The notes under the pieces: generated by a model
Seen by the model: only the letters and a program-made list of their open reading frames with translations
Told to the model about the DNA's origin: nothing
Database searches by the model: none
Assembly: GCA_023376005.1 (NCBI GenBank)
Contig: CM042152.1
Span: forward strand, 83,383,413-83,447,412
Origin: Doryteuthis pealeii
Taxonomy: Eukaryota > Mollusca > Cephalopoda > Myopsida > Loliginidae
Length of the DNA stretch: 64,000 bases
Direction: 5' to 3'
Made by a program: the position numbers and the translations under genes
In this document: positions 43,328-53,580 of the stretch, in pieces
How positions within the stretch are numbered: the stretch's first letter is position 1
How the letters are laid out: each line of letters starts with the position of its first letter

Positions 43328-44055
43328 CCCTGTTGGTGGGGCTTTAGAATACACCGACTGCACCTTTGCAGAGGGGTAAGACCTCCCTCCCCCAAATGGG
43401 GCAACCTGTTGTCCGTGGGTGGTGACCCGTGATGCTTAAGGATGGAATCCTGGTGGATGAGCAGTCCATGTATTGCAACACCCCACTTTAGCCCTTACTT
43501 AGGCTAGATGGGCAGACACAGAGGCCCCCACTGATCAATCGACTGGTCATGTCAAGCCCTAGCACCTATATGATTGTTCCAAACCCTATTGCCCCAACCT
43601 TTTTTATCATATGGGTGCTAGAAGGCGGTGGCTGAGTGTCTACATGTCCTGGGAATGACGTTAAACTCTATCTGATGGTGAGGTTCCAGTTCTGGAGGTT
43701 TGGGGAATGTGGAGCATTTTAGTTTAACGTCATTCCCAGGACATGTAGACACTCAGCCACCGCCTTCTAGCACCCATATGATAAAAAAGGTTGGGGCAAT
43801 AGGGTTTGGAACAATCATATAGGTGCTAGGGCTTGACATGACCAGTCGATTGATCAGAGGGGGCCTCTCCGACCGCCCGTCTAGCCCAAGATAGGGCCAA
43901 AGTGGAGTATTGCATGTCTTGAACTGCTCATCCACCTGGGCACCTTAAGCATCATGGGTCGCCACCCACGAACAACAGGTGGCCACATTGGAGGAGTCTT
44001 ACCCCTATGCAGAGGTGCAGTCGGTACATTCTAACACCCCAGCCAACAGAGTGGT
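43328..44055. mobile_element. Element A, two copies head-to-head (inverted pair)
   Basis: 43328-43719 is element A inverted; at 43720 the sequence turns to the forward orientation and continues to 44055. The junction falls inside the element near GGAGCATTTTAGTTTAACG, so the pair forms a ~340-bp hairpin. Confidence 0.8.
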
Positions 44056-44199
44056 TTTGTGAATGAGCCATAAGTAGAGTTCATAAAGATGTTGGAATTT
44101 ATTTAGGCATTACACACTTGTTAATTATCAGTTTCCCATTTTAACCATTTCAACTGACAGACTTACAGGTCATTGTCTTTTTTTTTTTTTTTTTTAAAG

Positions 44200-44415
44200 A
44201 TTATTGTTATGGTCGTAACACACAGGGGATTGTGAACGATGTCAAAACAGACAGAGGGAATCCCTGCTTTGGTCTACCGGATTCTTGGTGTTCCATTGAC
44301 CCTACGAAAAACACAGACTTTTCTCACTTAATGAGAAACAATGTCAACTCCAGTTGCAGATGTGAAACCATACACGTTGGATTTGCTTGGAATACGAAAC
44401 TTGGATTATGCATTG
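44200..44415 (+). CDS. Exon of the extracellular EGF-type gene, Cys-rich (phase 1 to 1)
   Basis: A 20-nt T tract and AAAG acceptor open a frame that, with the G carried over from the previous exon, reads DYCYGRNTQGIVNDVKTDRG, then PCFGLPDSWCSIDPTKN and SSCRCETIHVGFAWNTKLGL, ending CI plus one base before GTAGGT. Six cysteines in 71 codons point to a compact disulphide-bonded extracellular module directly before the EGF domain; no family recognised. Phase 1 on both sides is typical of shuffled extracellular modules. The intron that follows contains Helitron-derived sequence. Confidence 0.75.
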
Positions 44416-45375
44416 GTAGGTAGATCTTTTCTAAAGGAAGAGGAAAACCATAGTTGGATTCTTCTTTTCTTGTGGGGTGGGGTGGGGGGTAGTGAGCCCA
44501 GAAACACATTTGATTGGTCTCACCGGCTCTACACATCATAAAAGCACCTTGGGTGTATTTGCATACTGGTTTTAACAAAACTGGGTTTGATAAATTATTA
44601 TTTGGTGCTATTGATTTCTAATATTATTGTTTTATTCTCAAATGTATTTAAAGCAATCCTTTGTATAATTTTATAGTGAAATCAATTAGAATAAAGTAAA
44701 AATAAGCCTAATCTTTTTTGTGTTCTTATTTAATTTCATTAGTCTTTCTAATTCAATATAATATTTAATTATATTAAAACTTAGATTTATTTATTTAAAT
44801 TTTATTAATTCTCAAATGTATATAAATTATATAATTCTATATTGAAATCAATTAGAATAAAGTATAAGTGTAATCTTTTTTGTGTTCTTATTTAATTTCA
44901 TTAATCTTTCTAATTTTATATAATATTTAATCACACACACAAATAAACAAACTATTAAGACCAGCCTTACTCCCCCCCCCCCCAAAAAAAAGGGGTAGGC
45001 CTAATCTGGAATTATACTTAGACATTGTTGGACAGACACACACACACACACACGCAGAGAATTTGGAAGAAGGTAACAACCAGGCATACAACAGAATGGA
45101 AAACTCCTAGCTACAAGGTTAAAGCTACAGAATTTAGCTTTCAGAAATCTTCTGACGAGGGGATCTTTATCTTGAAATATTAAGAATAAAACAAAGGTAA
45201 ACAAACAACATCATAGTTACCTCGTTTTTCTTTACACTTGCATTGTGATAGCCTTCAAAACTAACCACCAAACCAATATAAACACAATGCTTCAAACAAA
45301 TTATAAAACTCTTTTAGTATTTAATTATATTAAAATTTAAGTATTTGTGCCCAGAGGGCAAATTTATTTGCTAGT
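44416..45375 (+). mobile_element. Intron filled with Helitron-derived sequence ending in hairpin-CTAG
   Basis: TTCTTATTTAATTTCATTAG-type segments (44725, 44890) match the subterminal part of the Helitron family. The end is TTGTGCCCAGAGGGCA, ~10 nt, CTAG then T at 45375. A ~170-bp internal duplication and an inserted repeat (44935-45290, shared with 14340-14840) lie inside. Confidence 0.5.
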
Positions 45376-45411
45376 TGAGATAAAAGGAGGAAATGAATAT
45401 ATCGTTGTCAG

Positions 45412-45606
45412 ATATAGATGAATGCGAAGAAGGCCAACACAATTGTGCTGAAAATATGATTTGCCAAAACACAGTTGGAGGTTACCAGTGTGTTTGTAGC
45501 TGGGGGTACCATTGGTCTGGACATTCCTGCAGAGAAGTGACTGACCAACAGAATAGATCAGATATGGACACGGTCAGAAGAACAAACAGAGAATCATCAA
45601 ATCCAG
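45412..45606 (+). CDS. Calcium-binding EGF-like domain exon (phase 1 to 1)
   Basis: With the carried-over G the exon begins DIDECEEGQHNCAENMICQN, continues TVGGYQCVCSWGYHWSGHSC and ends with a polar linker (TDQQNRSDMDTVRR, NRESSNP) before G/GTAAGT. DIDEC...C...C.N..GGY.C.C..GY...G..C is a complete calcium-binding EGF domain: six cysteines, the DxDE calcium ligands, and the Asn-x4-Tyr beta-hydroxylation/calcium pattern. Such domains occur in secreted matrix proteins and receptors. The acceptor tract (TATATCGTTGTCAG) is weak and begins just 36 bp after a Helitron 3' end. Downstream exons were not firmly identified. Confidence 0.9.
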
Positions 45607-45639
45607 GTAAGTTAACCAAATTCCTTTCCCTTTTTTTCC

Positions 45640-46060
45640 AATTTTTGCCCCTCAAACCCCTTACCTACTGTTGAGTGTATCTCAAATTGTTGCATAATTG
45701 ATGGGTGTACTATCAATTTTGCACTTGCAAGTGTATCTCCACTATCAATTTTGCACATTAATGTAGAAAATATTATTTGAATTCAAATCTGGATGGTTAG
45801 ATTTTGATTGATGTTTCCTTGTTTTCTTTTTTGTCTTTTTTGAATTGTTCCCCCTCAAATATTAACCCCTTACCTACTGTGCGAGTGTATCTCAAATTGT
45901 TGCCTATCAATTTTGCACAGTTAATGTAGAAAATATTATTTGAATTCAAATCTGGATGGTTAGATTTTGATTGATGTGTTTTTTTTAATTGTTCCCCCTC
46001 AAATATTAACCCCTTACTTACTATGTGAGTGTATCTCAAATTGTTGCACAATTGATTCAG
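45640..46060 (+). repeat. Tandem array in the intron after the EGF exon
   Basis: Units containing CCCCTTACCTACTG, GAGTGTATCTCAAATTGTTG and GAATTCAAATCTGGATGG occur two and a half times with 140-210-bp spacing. Confidence 0.8.
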
Positions 46061-46094
46061 CCTGTGGGGTGTCAGAAAAAAAAGTGCACACTCT

Positions 46095-46250
46095 GAAAAG
46101 AAAAATCAGTGTCTCTACTTAAAATATTAAATGCAAAAAAAGTCCATGCTGTTACTATTTAAATTTTTTTTGATCATCTTCACAAATATAAATCAAATCT
46201 TCATTATTTTTGCTCAAAAAGCAAGACCTGGTGATAGTGAATGTGTGTAT
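46095..46250. repeat. Segmental duplicate of 49435-49600
   Basis: TCTTCACAAATATAAA...CTTCATTATTTTTGCTCAAA and AAGCAAGACCTGGTGATAG are shared; both copies are followed by a CCAGACATACA segment and (GATA)n (46624-46650; 49678-49705). Confidence 0.75.
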
Positions 46251-46349
46251 ATATATTTAATTTGTAGTTAATTGTTTTATTTTATTTTTATTAGTGAAAT
46301 AGATCACTAATTAGAACTCAGCCTATTCTAGTAGTGACTACAAGCGGAG

Positions 46350-46570
46350 TTTAACATGTTTGAATTCAGAGTTTTCCTTCTCCTAGACTGGTTGCCTAAC
46401 CAAGGTTAAAGAGCCCAGTCTGCCCTACTATTTACCCATAGCTGTAGGAGAGTAGATGAATTCATACCTTTCCCAAGGGTATTAGCACAATGTGAACTGT
46501 AGTTCGTCCAGGATTTGAACTCGGTTGACTAGTTTATTTCCTAAGACTCTAACCATTACACCACGGCCTC
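46350..46570 (-). mobile_element. SINE-2, copy with tRNA-like head
   Basis: On the minus strand: GGAGGCCGTGGTGTAATGG (A box), then CGAGTTCAAATCCTGG (B box), followed by the body with GACTGGGCTCTTTAACC. This is the only copy in which head and body are both clear, showing that the fragments at 5318, 8450, 9705, 14165 and 47885 belong to one tRNA-derived SINE family. Confidence 0.75.
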
Positions 46571-46708
46571 CAACTAAGTTTTTCTTAATTTCCTCCAGAC
46601 ATACATACACACAACTGTCCTTGATAGATAGATAGATAGATAGATAGATATTTTCTATTTTAATGATATTAACAAAAAATTACTGCTTTCTTTTTTTTTT
46701 TTAACAGA

Positions 46709-46864
46709 TGTGCTCCATGATTGGCTATTTTCACATACAAGTCCATGTTGTGACCCAAATTTAACGTATCCAATGAAAATTCAAAATGTCAACATTTCTT
46801 TTGCCAGTTTTTCCATACAAATCTTGGCAAGATTTACAGTCTTTTATTTTTTATATATTTTTTG
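46709..46864 (+). CDS. Weak candidate for the next exon of the EGF-type gene
   Basis: A strong acceptor (T-rich tract, TTTAACAG) is followed by a frame compatible with phase 1: DVLHDWLFSHTSPCCDPNLT, then MKIQNVNISFASFSIQILAR and a hydrophobic run ending in TGA after 53 codons. It could be a terminal exon with a short hydrophobic tail, or chance. No paralogue or domain supports it. Confidence 0.22.
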
Positions 46865-47466
46865 AAATTTCATTAAAATCATTTACCAAAAAAAAAAAAA
46901 AAAAAAAAAAGGAATCAGAATTATAAGTTTATATTTCTATTTTGAAGGAAACCATTCCACTATTATTGCTGATTATTCTGCCTTCTCACTTGTGATGATA
47001 CATGTCCCTATGTTGGTGATTATACCTGTCCTAAACAAAATGGCATTACTTTTTGACTCACCCTCATACATTCATCCTTCTGTCTTCTCACTGGTTTGAT
47101 TTTGATGACATGTCAACACATCTAGGGTAATTTTATGCTGAGAGGTTAAGGAATTGCATTCATTGTACATTCATCATTCTGCCTTCTCACTTGTGCGAAG
47201 GAATTGGGCAGTAGTTTAACCAAACGACAACAAAAGAATATAAAACAATAGAACAAAAATAATACAAAGAAAATTTGAGACAGTAAATATAATATAAAAG
47301 TAAGATGTTATTAAACAAATTCACAGATTGAAGGAAGAAAAGGACAAAAATAAAGAAGAGTTGAATATTCTTTGATAGCCTCAGGGTAATAAAAAGATTA
47401 TGAGAAAGTCACTTTTAAAAGTTGGGATTACACGTCTGGATCATGCGATAAATCTGTAAAGTCTTG
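46865..47466. other. No gene seen
   Basis: Poly-A run at 46889-46910; ATTCATC(C/A)TTCTG.CTTCTCACT occurs at about 47070 and 47166, a small local duplication. 47090-47150 is a divergent relative of the left end of element A. Confidence 0.5.
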
Positions 47467-47467
47467 A

Positions 47468-47823
47468 AGAAACCCTCAATAAAAAGTCATGGTCTGCTTA
47501 GCCACCAGGATTCCATCATGAAGCATTATAGGTTACCATCCACAGCCAAAAGGTAGCCCCATTCGGGTGGGGATTACCCCTCTGCAGAGGTGCAGTCGGG
47601 ATATTCAACAACCTCAGCCATTTTAAATTTTAAACCAGGAACAATTCCTAAAGTCATTCCAATATTTTGTTCACTATCTTTATTAACCCTTTCTTCTTTT
47701 TGTTTTACGGCATATCAACCTCAGTGGGTCATTTAATGCCGATAAAGTTTTGAAATAAATCAATTCTTAATGGATAATACAATTTTTTTATAAATACATT
47801 TTTCTATTTAACCCATAGATGGG
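47468..47823. mobile_element. Element A, right-end and left-end fragments
   Basis: 47468-47625 corresponds to the right third of element A (CCACCAGGATTCCATCATGAAG..., GAGGTGCAGTCGG). 47703-47823 is a separate left-end fragment (TTTTACGGCATATCAACC to CATAGATGGGA). Confidence 0.75.
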
Positions 47824-47884
47824 ATATTAACCCTTTTATAGCAGAGTAACATTTGTCTTTTTTGTGATAGATCAATGTATATAT

Positions 47885-48020
47885 TTATCCAACCCCTCCA
47901 CACAAACAGGATGTGACACAATGTGGCAATTTTTAAGTGGAATTTAACAAGTTTAAATTGAGAGTCTTTCTTCTAGACCGGTTGCCATACTAGGGTTAAA
48001 GAGCCCAGTCTTCCCACGGA
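47885..48020 (-). mobile_element. SINE-2 body fragment
   Basis: CCCCTCCACACAAACAGGATG and GGGTTAAAGAGCCCAGTC. Strand assigned from the 46350-46570 copy. Bases 48021-48300 are AT-rich with no feature. Confidence 0.55.
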
Positions 48021-48417
48021 TGAAAATAATTATCTGTATGCGAACAGGTTGATCTGGACATCATTTTATGTTAATTCAAACTATATGACTATTATTAAAA
48101 AAACAAAAACATTATTCTCATTTAATCTTAAATGAGAATCAATATCTTTTATTAAATTTATGCTAATTTTAACTGTACTATCAGAAGTGAAAAATATTTT
48201 TTAATTAATCTTATGCTAACTTAAATGTAATATCAATGTTTCAATAAAGATATTTTCTTGTTAAATAATTTCTTTTCATTAATCTTAGTTTGATTTGGGC
48301 AATAGGACACCAAAGTGATGCACTTACTGAGGATTGAACTCACTACTCAGCAAGCGCCACTCACAAATCATTACTACTAACTCATACCAATAAAGGCATC
48401 CATACGTCTGCAGATAT

Positions 48418-49110
48418 TGTCAAAAGGCTGAGTGTGTCCAGGTGTCACTCAGCAAGACCTTTATCAGCCGCTCACCGGCTATCTATTTAAAGCTGTACAA
48501 AGCTATGGTGCGGCCACACTTGAAATTTGCATCACCAGTCTGGAACCCCTATCTTGCTCAGAATATTAACCTCCTAGAAACTGTACAGAGACATGCAACC
48601 AAACGAATACCCTCCATCAGACATCTACCATACTCTGAACGTCTCGCTGCCCTGGGAATGGATTCGTTAAAACTTAGGTGTCTGGCAACTGACCTGGTAA
48701 ATGCTCATAAGGTCATTAAACATCTTAACAACAGTAACCTTGAGCACCTTTTTGATCTCCATCTTTCTAACATATGTGGGCATGCCTACAAAGTCAGAAA
48801 ACAGCACTGCTCACGTGACTTTCGGAAACATTTCTTCACACTCAGAATTGTGAAGACATGGAATAAACTGCCTGCGTCTGTTGTAGGCTGCTGAAACACT
48901 GAATCTTTCAAAGCCTCCATGCTTCCTGTAGTCTGCCGACACTATACCTGATGCCCCTCTCCACACACATATGCACACACACATGCATATTACTACTGTA
49001 AACTGTTCATGTTCCTGACCCTAATACATTATTCTGTGTACTTGACATCAGACTTTGATGAGTTGTGGTGCACCTGAGCACTGTACACAATAAATTTCAT
49101 TATTATTATT
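48418..49110 (+). pseudogene. CR1/Jockey-like LINE reverse transcriptase C-terminus, 150-codon open frame
   Basis: The frame reads LSKTFISRSPAIYLKLYKAM, VRPHLKFASPVWNPYL, LLETVQRHATKRIPSIRHLP, YSERLAALGMDSLKLRCLAT and KTWNKLPASVVGC, then a stop. It matches, block by block, the C-terminal region of CR1/L2- and Jockey-like LINE polymerases downstream of the catalytic palm. It is 5'-truncated and its last residues are frame-broken. A 3' tail with a polyadenylation signal (CACAATAAATTTCATTATTATT) ends it. Part of the same family as 52079-53580. Confidence 0.85.
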
Positions 49111-50439
49111 TCATTATTATATGTCAATTGCCCAGAACCAATATCACATTTTTTTTTAAGAGGAAGAGGAAAAACTCTGCTTATATATTCAGAAGAGTTA
49201 ATTCCCTTGCTATTTCTTTTCTATATATAAAATATTAACAAATTCTTTTCACTTGATATAAAACTAGAATCGGCTACCAGCGTCACCTGGGTAGAAAAGG
49301 GGGGGGGAGATTAGTCACGCAGATCCATTATTATTGAATCACGAATAGGATCTTCCCTGGATGAGGCCCCATTAAAATCCTTATGTAAAAAAGACTTTGC
49401 ATTGACCCAGCCTTGTGGTTAGAAAAAAGTGAACAAACACTGTGAAAATAAAAAAAAATCAGTGTTTCTTTAAATATTATATTTAAAAAATCCATGCTGT
49501 TATGATTTAAATTTTATTTTTTAAATATCTTCACAAATATAAAACAATAAAACAAATCTTCATTATTTTTGCTCAAAAAGCAAGATCTGGTGATAGAATA
49601 TTGTATATATTTATTTTGTCATTTTATTTTCGTAGTTTCAGCCAGACATACACAGATACATAAACTCAACTGCTCTTTAATAGATAGATAGATAGATAGA
49701 TAGATAAAATAAAGATTTGCAACAATTACATTTTTTTTTAATTTTAAAAATTAAAAAAAAAAAAAAATGAAATTTCCTTGCAATTTTATTTTCTTAACAA
49801 AGGAGAGAAAACTAATTAATAAAATCCTTTCCAATTTCAAATTCATCAATTCCTTTCCAATCTGCCAAAAAACTCTCCAATTGTCTCTGTATTTTCCCAA
49901 TACAACAGCCTCAAAATTGTCCGTCTAATACTCATTGTTTGTCCCTCGTTGTCTACGCTCAATCTCTCTGAAAATGGTCGTCTGCATTTCTTCAAATTTC
50001 GTTATTCATTCATTCAAGGGAGGCAACTCTTGGTATTTTTTAAAATTTGAAAAATAAACAAACATGGTGTATTACCTTTTTTTCTTTATTCCTTTTAACT
50101 TTTTAATTCTTAAATTGTTAATTCTTTTTAACTATTTTTTAAACAAGTTATGATACTTATATAGTAAATTAAACCTTGATAAAAATGTTAAGTTTTTGAA
50201 TTTTCAAAAGTTAATATGATAAAAACATTTCAAAAGAATAAGGAAAAAAAAGAGAATAAATAAATAAAAGAAACTGTCCTAGATACAATAATGAATTATC
50301 TCCCTTAGATGATTTGCATATTCATTAGGGTATATAGAAGGTCACATGACAATTCTAGAGACCTCTACTCGATCTCTTTTTACCTTTGGTTGGTTTGTTT
50401 TGTTTTACTGCATCCTTAGTGGGTCATTTAATGCTGCCA
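49111..50439. other. No gene seen
   Basis: Contains the 49435-49600 duplicate, (GATA)n at 49678-49705, A-rich tracts, and an element A left-end trace (GCATCCTTAGTGGGTCATTTAATGC) at 50410-50434. Confidence 0.6.
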
Positions 50440-50610
50440 AATATATATATGTGTGTGTGTGTGTATTTGGGCAGCATTCTTTCATTTATACATGTAGAAT
50501 TAAACAAAAGGCACATCTCTGTTTAACAATTTTATTTTTTTATCTTTTCTAATTTTCTGGCCAACTTTTTAATGTTTGGGTGGAATTGATGGATAAGTCC
50601 ACCAAAGTTC

Positions 50611-50655
50611 AGTTCCCGAGTACTTTCGACACTTTGAAGGCCATCATCAGTATTC
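50611..50655 (-). ncRNA. Hammerhead-ribozyme-like motif, copy at the Penelope-like 3' end
   Basis: Minus strand CTGATGA, a weakened stem II, GAAA and GTACTC, then GGGAAC, as in the two 9.3-kb copies but with substitutions in stem II (AAGTGTC). Confidence 0.5.
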
Positions 50656-50806
50656 CAGTTTTTTTTTTTTTTTTGTTTTTTTTAAATTATATTAATGCGG
50701 AGGCTGGAAGGAAAAATTGGTGAGAAAGGTGTTATAGGCATTTTAGAATGTGTGTACTGCATTGGAATTAATTTTCTTTAAGAATGGTTTGTATTGTTTT
50801 ATGTAT

Positions 50807-51083
50807 AAGCTTCTAGTATTTGGAATTTTTGTTTATTTTTTTCTTTGTGCAGAATGTGTGTATTTTCCGTTAGAACATTTCGGTAATTAGAGTGGGGGCA
50901 TGAATGTAATTTTAGGTGTTGTGAAATAGAGCTATTGTTTGTTAAATGGAGGGTTAGGTGCCTTGACAATGTGGTTGAGGTGAATCCAATGTATGTATTA
51001 TCATTTTCTGGGAGACTGCAATCTCCTAGGGGACATTTAAATCTATATACTACATTGGTTTCATTAAGCCGACTTGTCTGGGA
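50807..51083 (-). CDS. GIY-YIG endonuclease domain of a Penelope-like element (fragment)
   Basis: Open without interruption for 91 codons to a stop: NETNVVYRFKCPLGDCSLPE, then NDNTYIGFTSTTLSRHLTLH, SISQHLKLHSCPHSNYRNVL and QKFQILEAYT. VVYxFxCPxxxC...YIGxTxTTLSRRLxxHL is the diagnostic C-terminal endonuclease of Penelope/Neptune-type elements; the expected VVY/YIG pair and the TTLSRHL helix are present (His in place of the usual second Arg). There is no start codon because the reverse transcriptase part is missing, so this is a truncated remnant that has nonetheless kept its frame. Confidence 0.8.
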
Positions 51084-51143
51084 GAAAAATTGTTACGAAT
51101 GACGAGATTGGTAGTTTTGTATAATAAATTTTACCTTATTATC

Positions 51144-51144
<1 letters not shown>

Positions 51145-51192
<48 letters not shown>
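51145..51192. repeat. (TA)n microsatellite
   Basis: Alternating TA running into (CATA)n and (CA)n. Confidence 0.95.
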
Positions 51193-51193
<1 letters not shown>

Positions 51194-51529
51194 CATACAT
51201 ACACACACACACTAGAAGAAGTACACACTCCATGATTGGGCTAAAAAGATTTTTAAAACAACAGGGAGTGAGAGACAAAGGGGGAAGAGAGGAGTTAGAG
51301 AGGAGGTAAAAGGAAAATAATTTAGCAATTTCCTTATCAAATTAAAAAAAAAAATGCTAAGAATTTGCATATTACAATGTTTGTTTATTTTAGGAAGTGT
51401 TTTTTTTATTACATTAAATTTTAAAAAATATAACAGTAAACTCATGAATGTTTTGAAATATAATTCTATTATAATGTTTGTTTATTTTAGGAATCCTTTA
51501 TATATATATATATAGGAGTAAATATGGAA

Positions 51530-51650
51530 ATAAATCCGACAATAATAAGAAATTTGAAAAACGAAGTGTTCCAAAAATAAGATGAATTTATTTATAAAGC
51601 AACGATAAATAAATTCATCTTATTTTTGGAACACTTTGTTTTTCAAATTT

Positions 51651-51703
<53 letters not shown>

Positions 51704-51725
51704 TAGATAGATAGATAGATAGAGA
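51530..51725. repeat. Fold-back with ~46-bp arms between (TA)n tracts
   Basis: GAAATTTGAAAAACGAAGTG...GATGAATTTATTTA is mirrored after a short loop as TAAATAAATTCATC...TTTTTCAAATTTC. (TA)n lies on both sides (51500-51514 and 51655-51700). No hammerhead core is visible here, but layout matches the other fold-backs. Confidence 0.7.
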
Positions 51726-52078
51726 GACAGACTTTGTGCATTATCTGTTATCTGTAAAAGGTGGTATTATTAACATTTTTTTTTTATTTCAAATCTGAAT
51801 ATACAGGATGTGCCAGGTATTGAAAACGCGCATTTCACTGTCGGCTGTAAATGGAAAATAAACTTAGATTACTCATTTGTGCCAAATTTTTACATTCTTA
51901 TTTCTCTATATAGACATATCAAAAATATAAACATAGCAGCTTCCAATCTGATACAAGGAATGAAAAGATATACTTTTATATTATTCATATTAAACCTCAT
52001 CTCATAGATACTCATACAAAATATGTTAACATTGGTACTTTTATATATTATTTCATGTGTGTGTGTGTGTGCATTTTC
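51726..52078. other. No gene accepted
   Basis: 51885-51965 and 53875-53960 are ~90% similar (GACATATCAAAAATATAAACAT...TCCAATCTGATACAAGGAA), so this is the left part of a local duplication that encloses the LINE at 52079. Confidence 0.55.
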
Positions 52079-52625
52079 TGGTCTGTAGCAGTGGATGATG
52101 TCAGATTTCAAAGCAAAGAAATCCACAGGTTCAAACACATATCAAGAAATAATCGATAGATTGGCATTGCTCAGCAAGACCTTTGTCAGCCATTCACCAG
52201 CTATCAATTTAAAGCTGTATAAAGCTATGGTGCGGTATCACCAATCTGGAACCCTTATCTCACTCAGAACATTAACCTCCTGGAAATTGTACAGAGACGT
52301 GCAACCAAACGAAGACCCTCCATCAGGCATCTGCCATATTCTAAACGTCTTGCTGCCCTGGGAATGGATTCGTTGAAACTCATGCTCACAGGTCATTAAT
52401 CATCTTACCAACAGCAACCTTGAACACCTTTTCAATCTCCATGTTTCTAACACACATAGACATGCCTACAAAGTCAGAAAACAACATAGCTCACATGACT
52501 TTTGGAAACATTTTTTCACTCTCAGAGCTGCTGAGGCATGGAATAAACTGCCTGCATACGTTGTAGGTTGCCGAAACACTGCATCTTTCAAAGCCTCAAT
52601 GCTTCATGTAATCTGCCAACACTAT
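52079..52625 (+). pseudogene. CR1/Jockey-like LINE reverse transcriptase C-terminus, degraded
   Basis: LALLSKTFVSHSPAINLKLY, KAMVR, then frameshifted continuation (NINLLEIVQRRATKRRPSIR-type) and AWNKLPAYVVGC-like tail match the 48418 copy with indels. Confidence 0.8.
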
Positions 52626-53580
52626 ACCTGATACCCCCCACACACACACATCTATATTATTACTGTATGCTATTCATGTTCCTGACACTAATACATTATT
52701 CTATATACTAGACATGAGACTTTGAGGAGATGTGGTGCACCTGAGCACTGTACACATACATGTATATTATTACTGTATGCTATTCATGTTCCGGACATTA
52801 GTACATTATTCTATGTACTAGACATGAAACTTTGAGGAATTGTGGTGCACCTGAGCACGGTACACAATAAATTTCATTATTAATTAAAAAAATTAAAAAA
52901 TACATAGAAATTAATTTGAAATTTTGAAATGTGACAGGAGTGCACTGATGGGGATTTAACAAGAAAAAATGGATGCAGAAAGTCACAACCTGAAATGACT
53001 TGACTCAATGAAAGAGAATCAAATAGAACTTGGTATAACCAGCAAACAAAGCCAAGAATATAGCAGAAGAAGAAGATATGAAGGTAATAAGAAAATAAAA
53101 AATTCTATGTACTAGACATGAGACTTTGATGAGTTGTGGTGTATACATACATATATTATTACTGTATGCTATTTATGTTCCTGACTCTAATACATCATTC
53201 TATGTACTAGACATGAGACTTTGATGAATTGTGGTGCACCTGAGCACTCTGTATGCTATTCATGTTCTTGACACTAATACATTATTCTATGTACTAGACA
53301 TGAGACTTTGATGAGTTGTGGTGCACCTGAGCACTGTACAAATACATGTATATTATTACTGTACGCTATTCATGTTCCTGACACTAATACATTATTCTAT
53401 GTACTAGACATGAGACTTTGAGGAGTTGTGGTGCACCTGAGCACTGTACACATACATGTATATTATTACTGTACGCTATTCATGTTTCTGACACTAATAC
53501 ATTAATCTATGTACTAGACATGAAACTTTGAGGAGTTGTGGTGCACCTGAGCACTGTACACAATAAATTTCATTATTATA
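52626..53580 (+). repeat. Tandem expansion of the LINE 3' tail, ~7 units of ~110 bp
   Basis: CTATGTACTAGACATGAGAC...TTGTGGTGCACCTGAGCACTG recurs at about 52695, 52810, 53105, 53200, 53285, 53395 and 53510. AATAAA-type ends occur at 52865 and 53565, so at least two retroposed tails are fused. Confidence 0.85.

Larger units (their letters stand above)
50440..51085 (-). mobile_element. Penelope-like element, 3' part with GIY-YIG endonuclease and terminal repeat
   Basis: Order on the minus strand: endonuclease coding end (51083-50807), A/T-rich 3' untranslated part, hammerhead-like motif (50655-50611) and terminal unit shared with the 9.3-kb fold-back, ending in (TG)n/(TA)n. The reverse transcriptase half is absent; it is truncated near 51085. 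Confidence 0.75.

Noticed and set aside
45001..45061. Hammerhead-like motif near 45140 (CAGAAGATTTCTGAAAGC on minus)
   Set aside because: Core block order is only partly right and no stem I or cleavage site could be paired.
51810..52007. Exon after the acceptor at 51806 (DVPGIENAHFTVGCKW)
   Set aside because: Phase 1 hits a stop at once, and the downstream part belongs to a local duplication with 53875-53960.
52095..52376. Host gene exon starting MMSDFKAKKSTG
   Set aside because: Continues into the LINE reverse transcriptase tail (LSKTFVSHSPAINLKLYKAM), so it is retrotransposon sequence.
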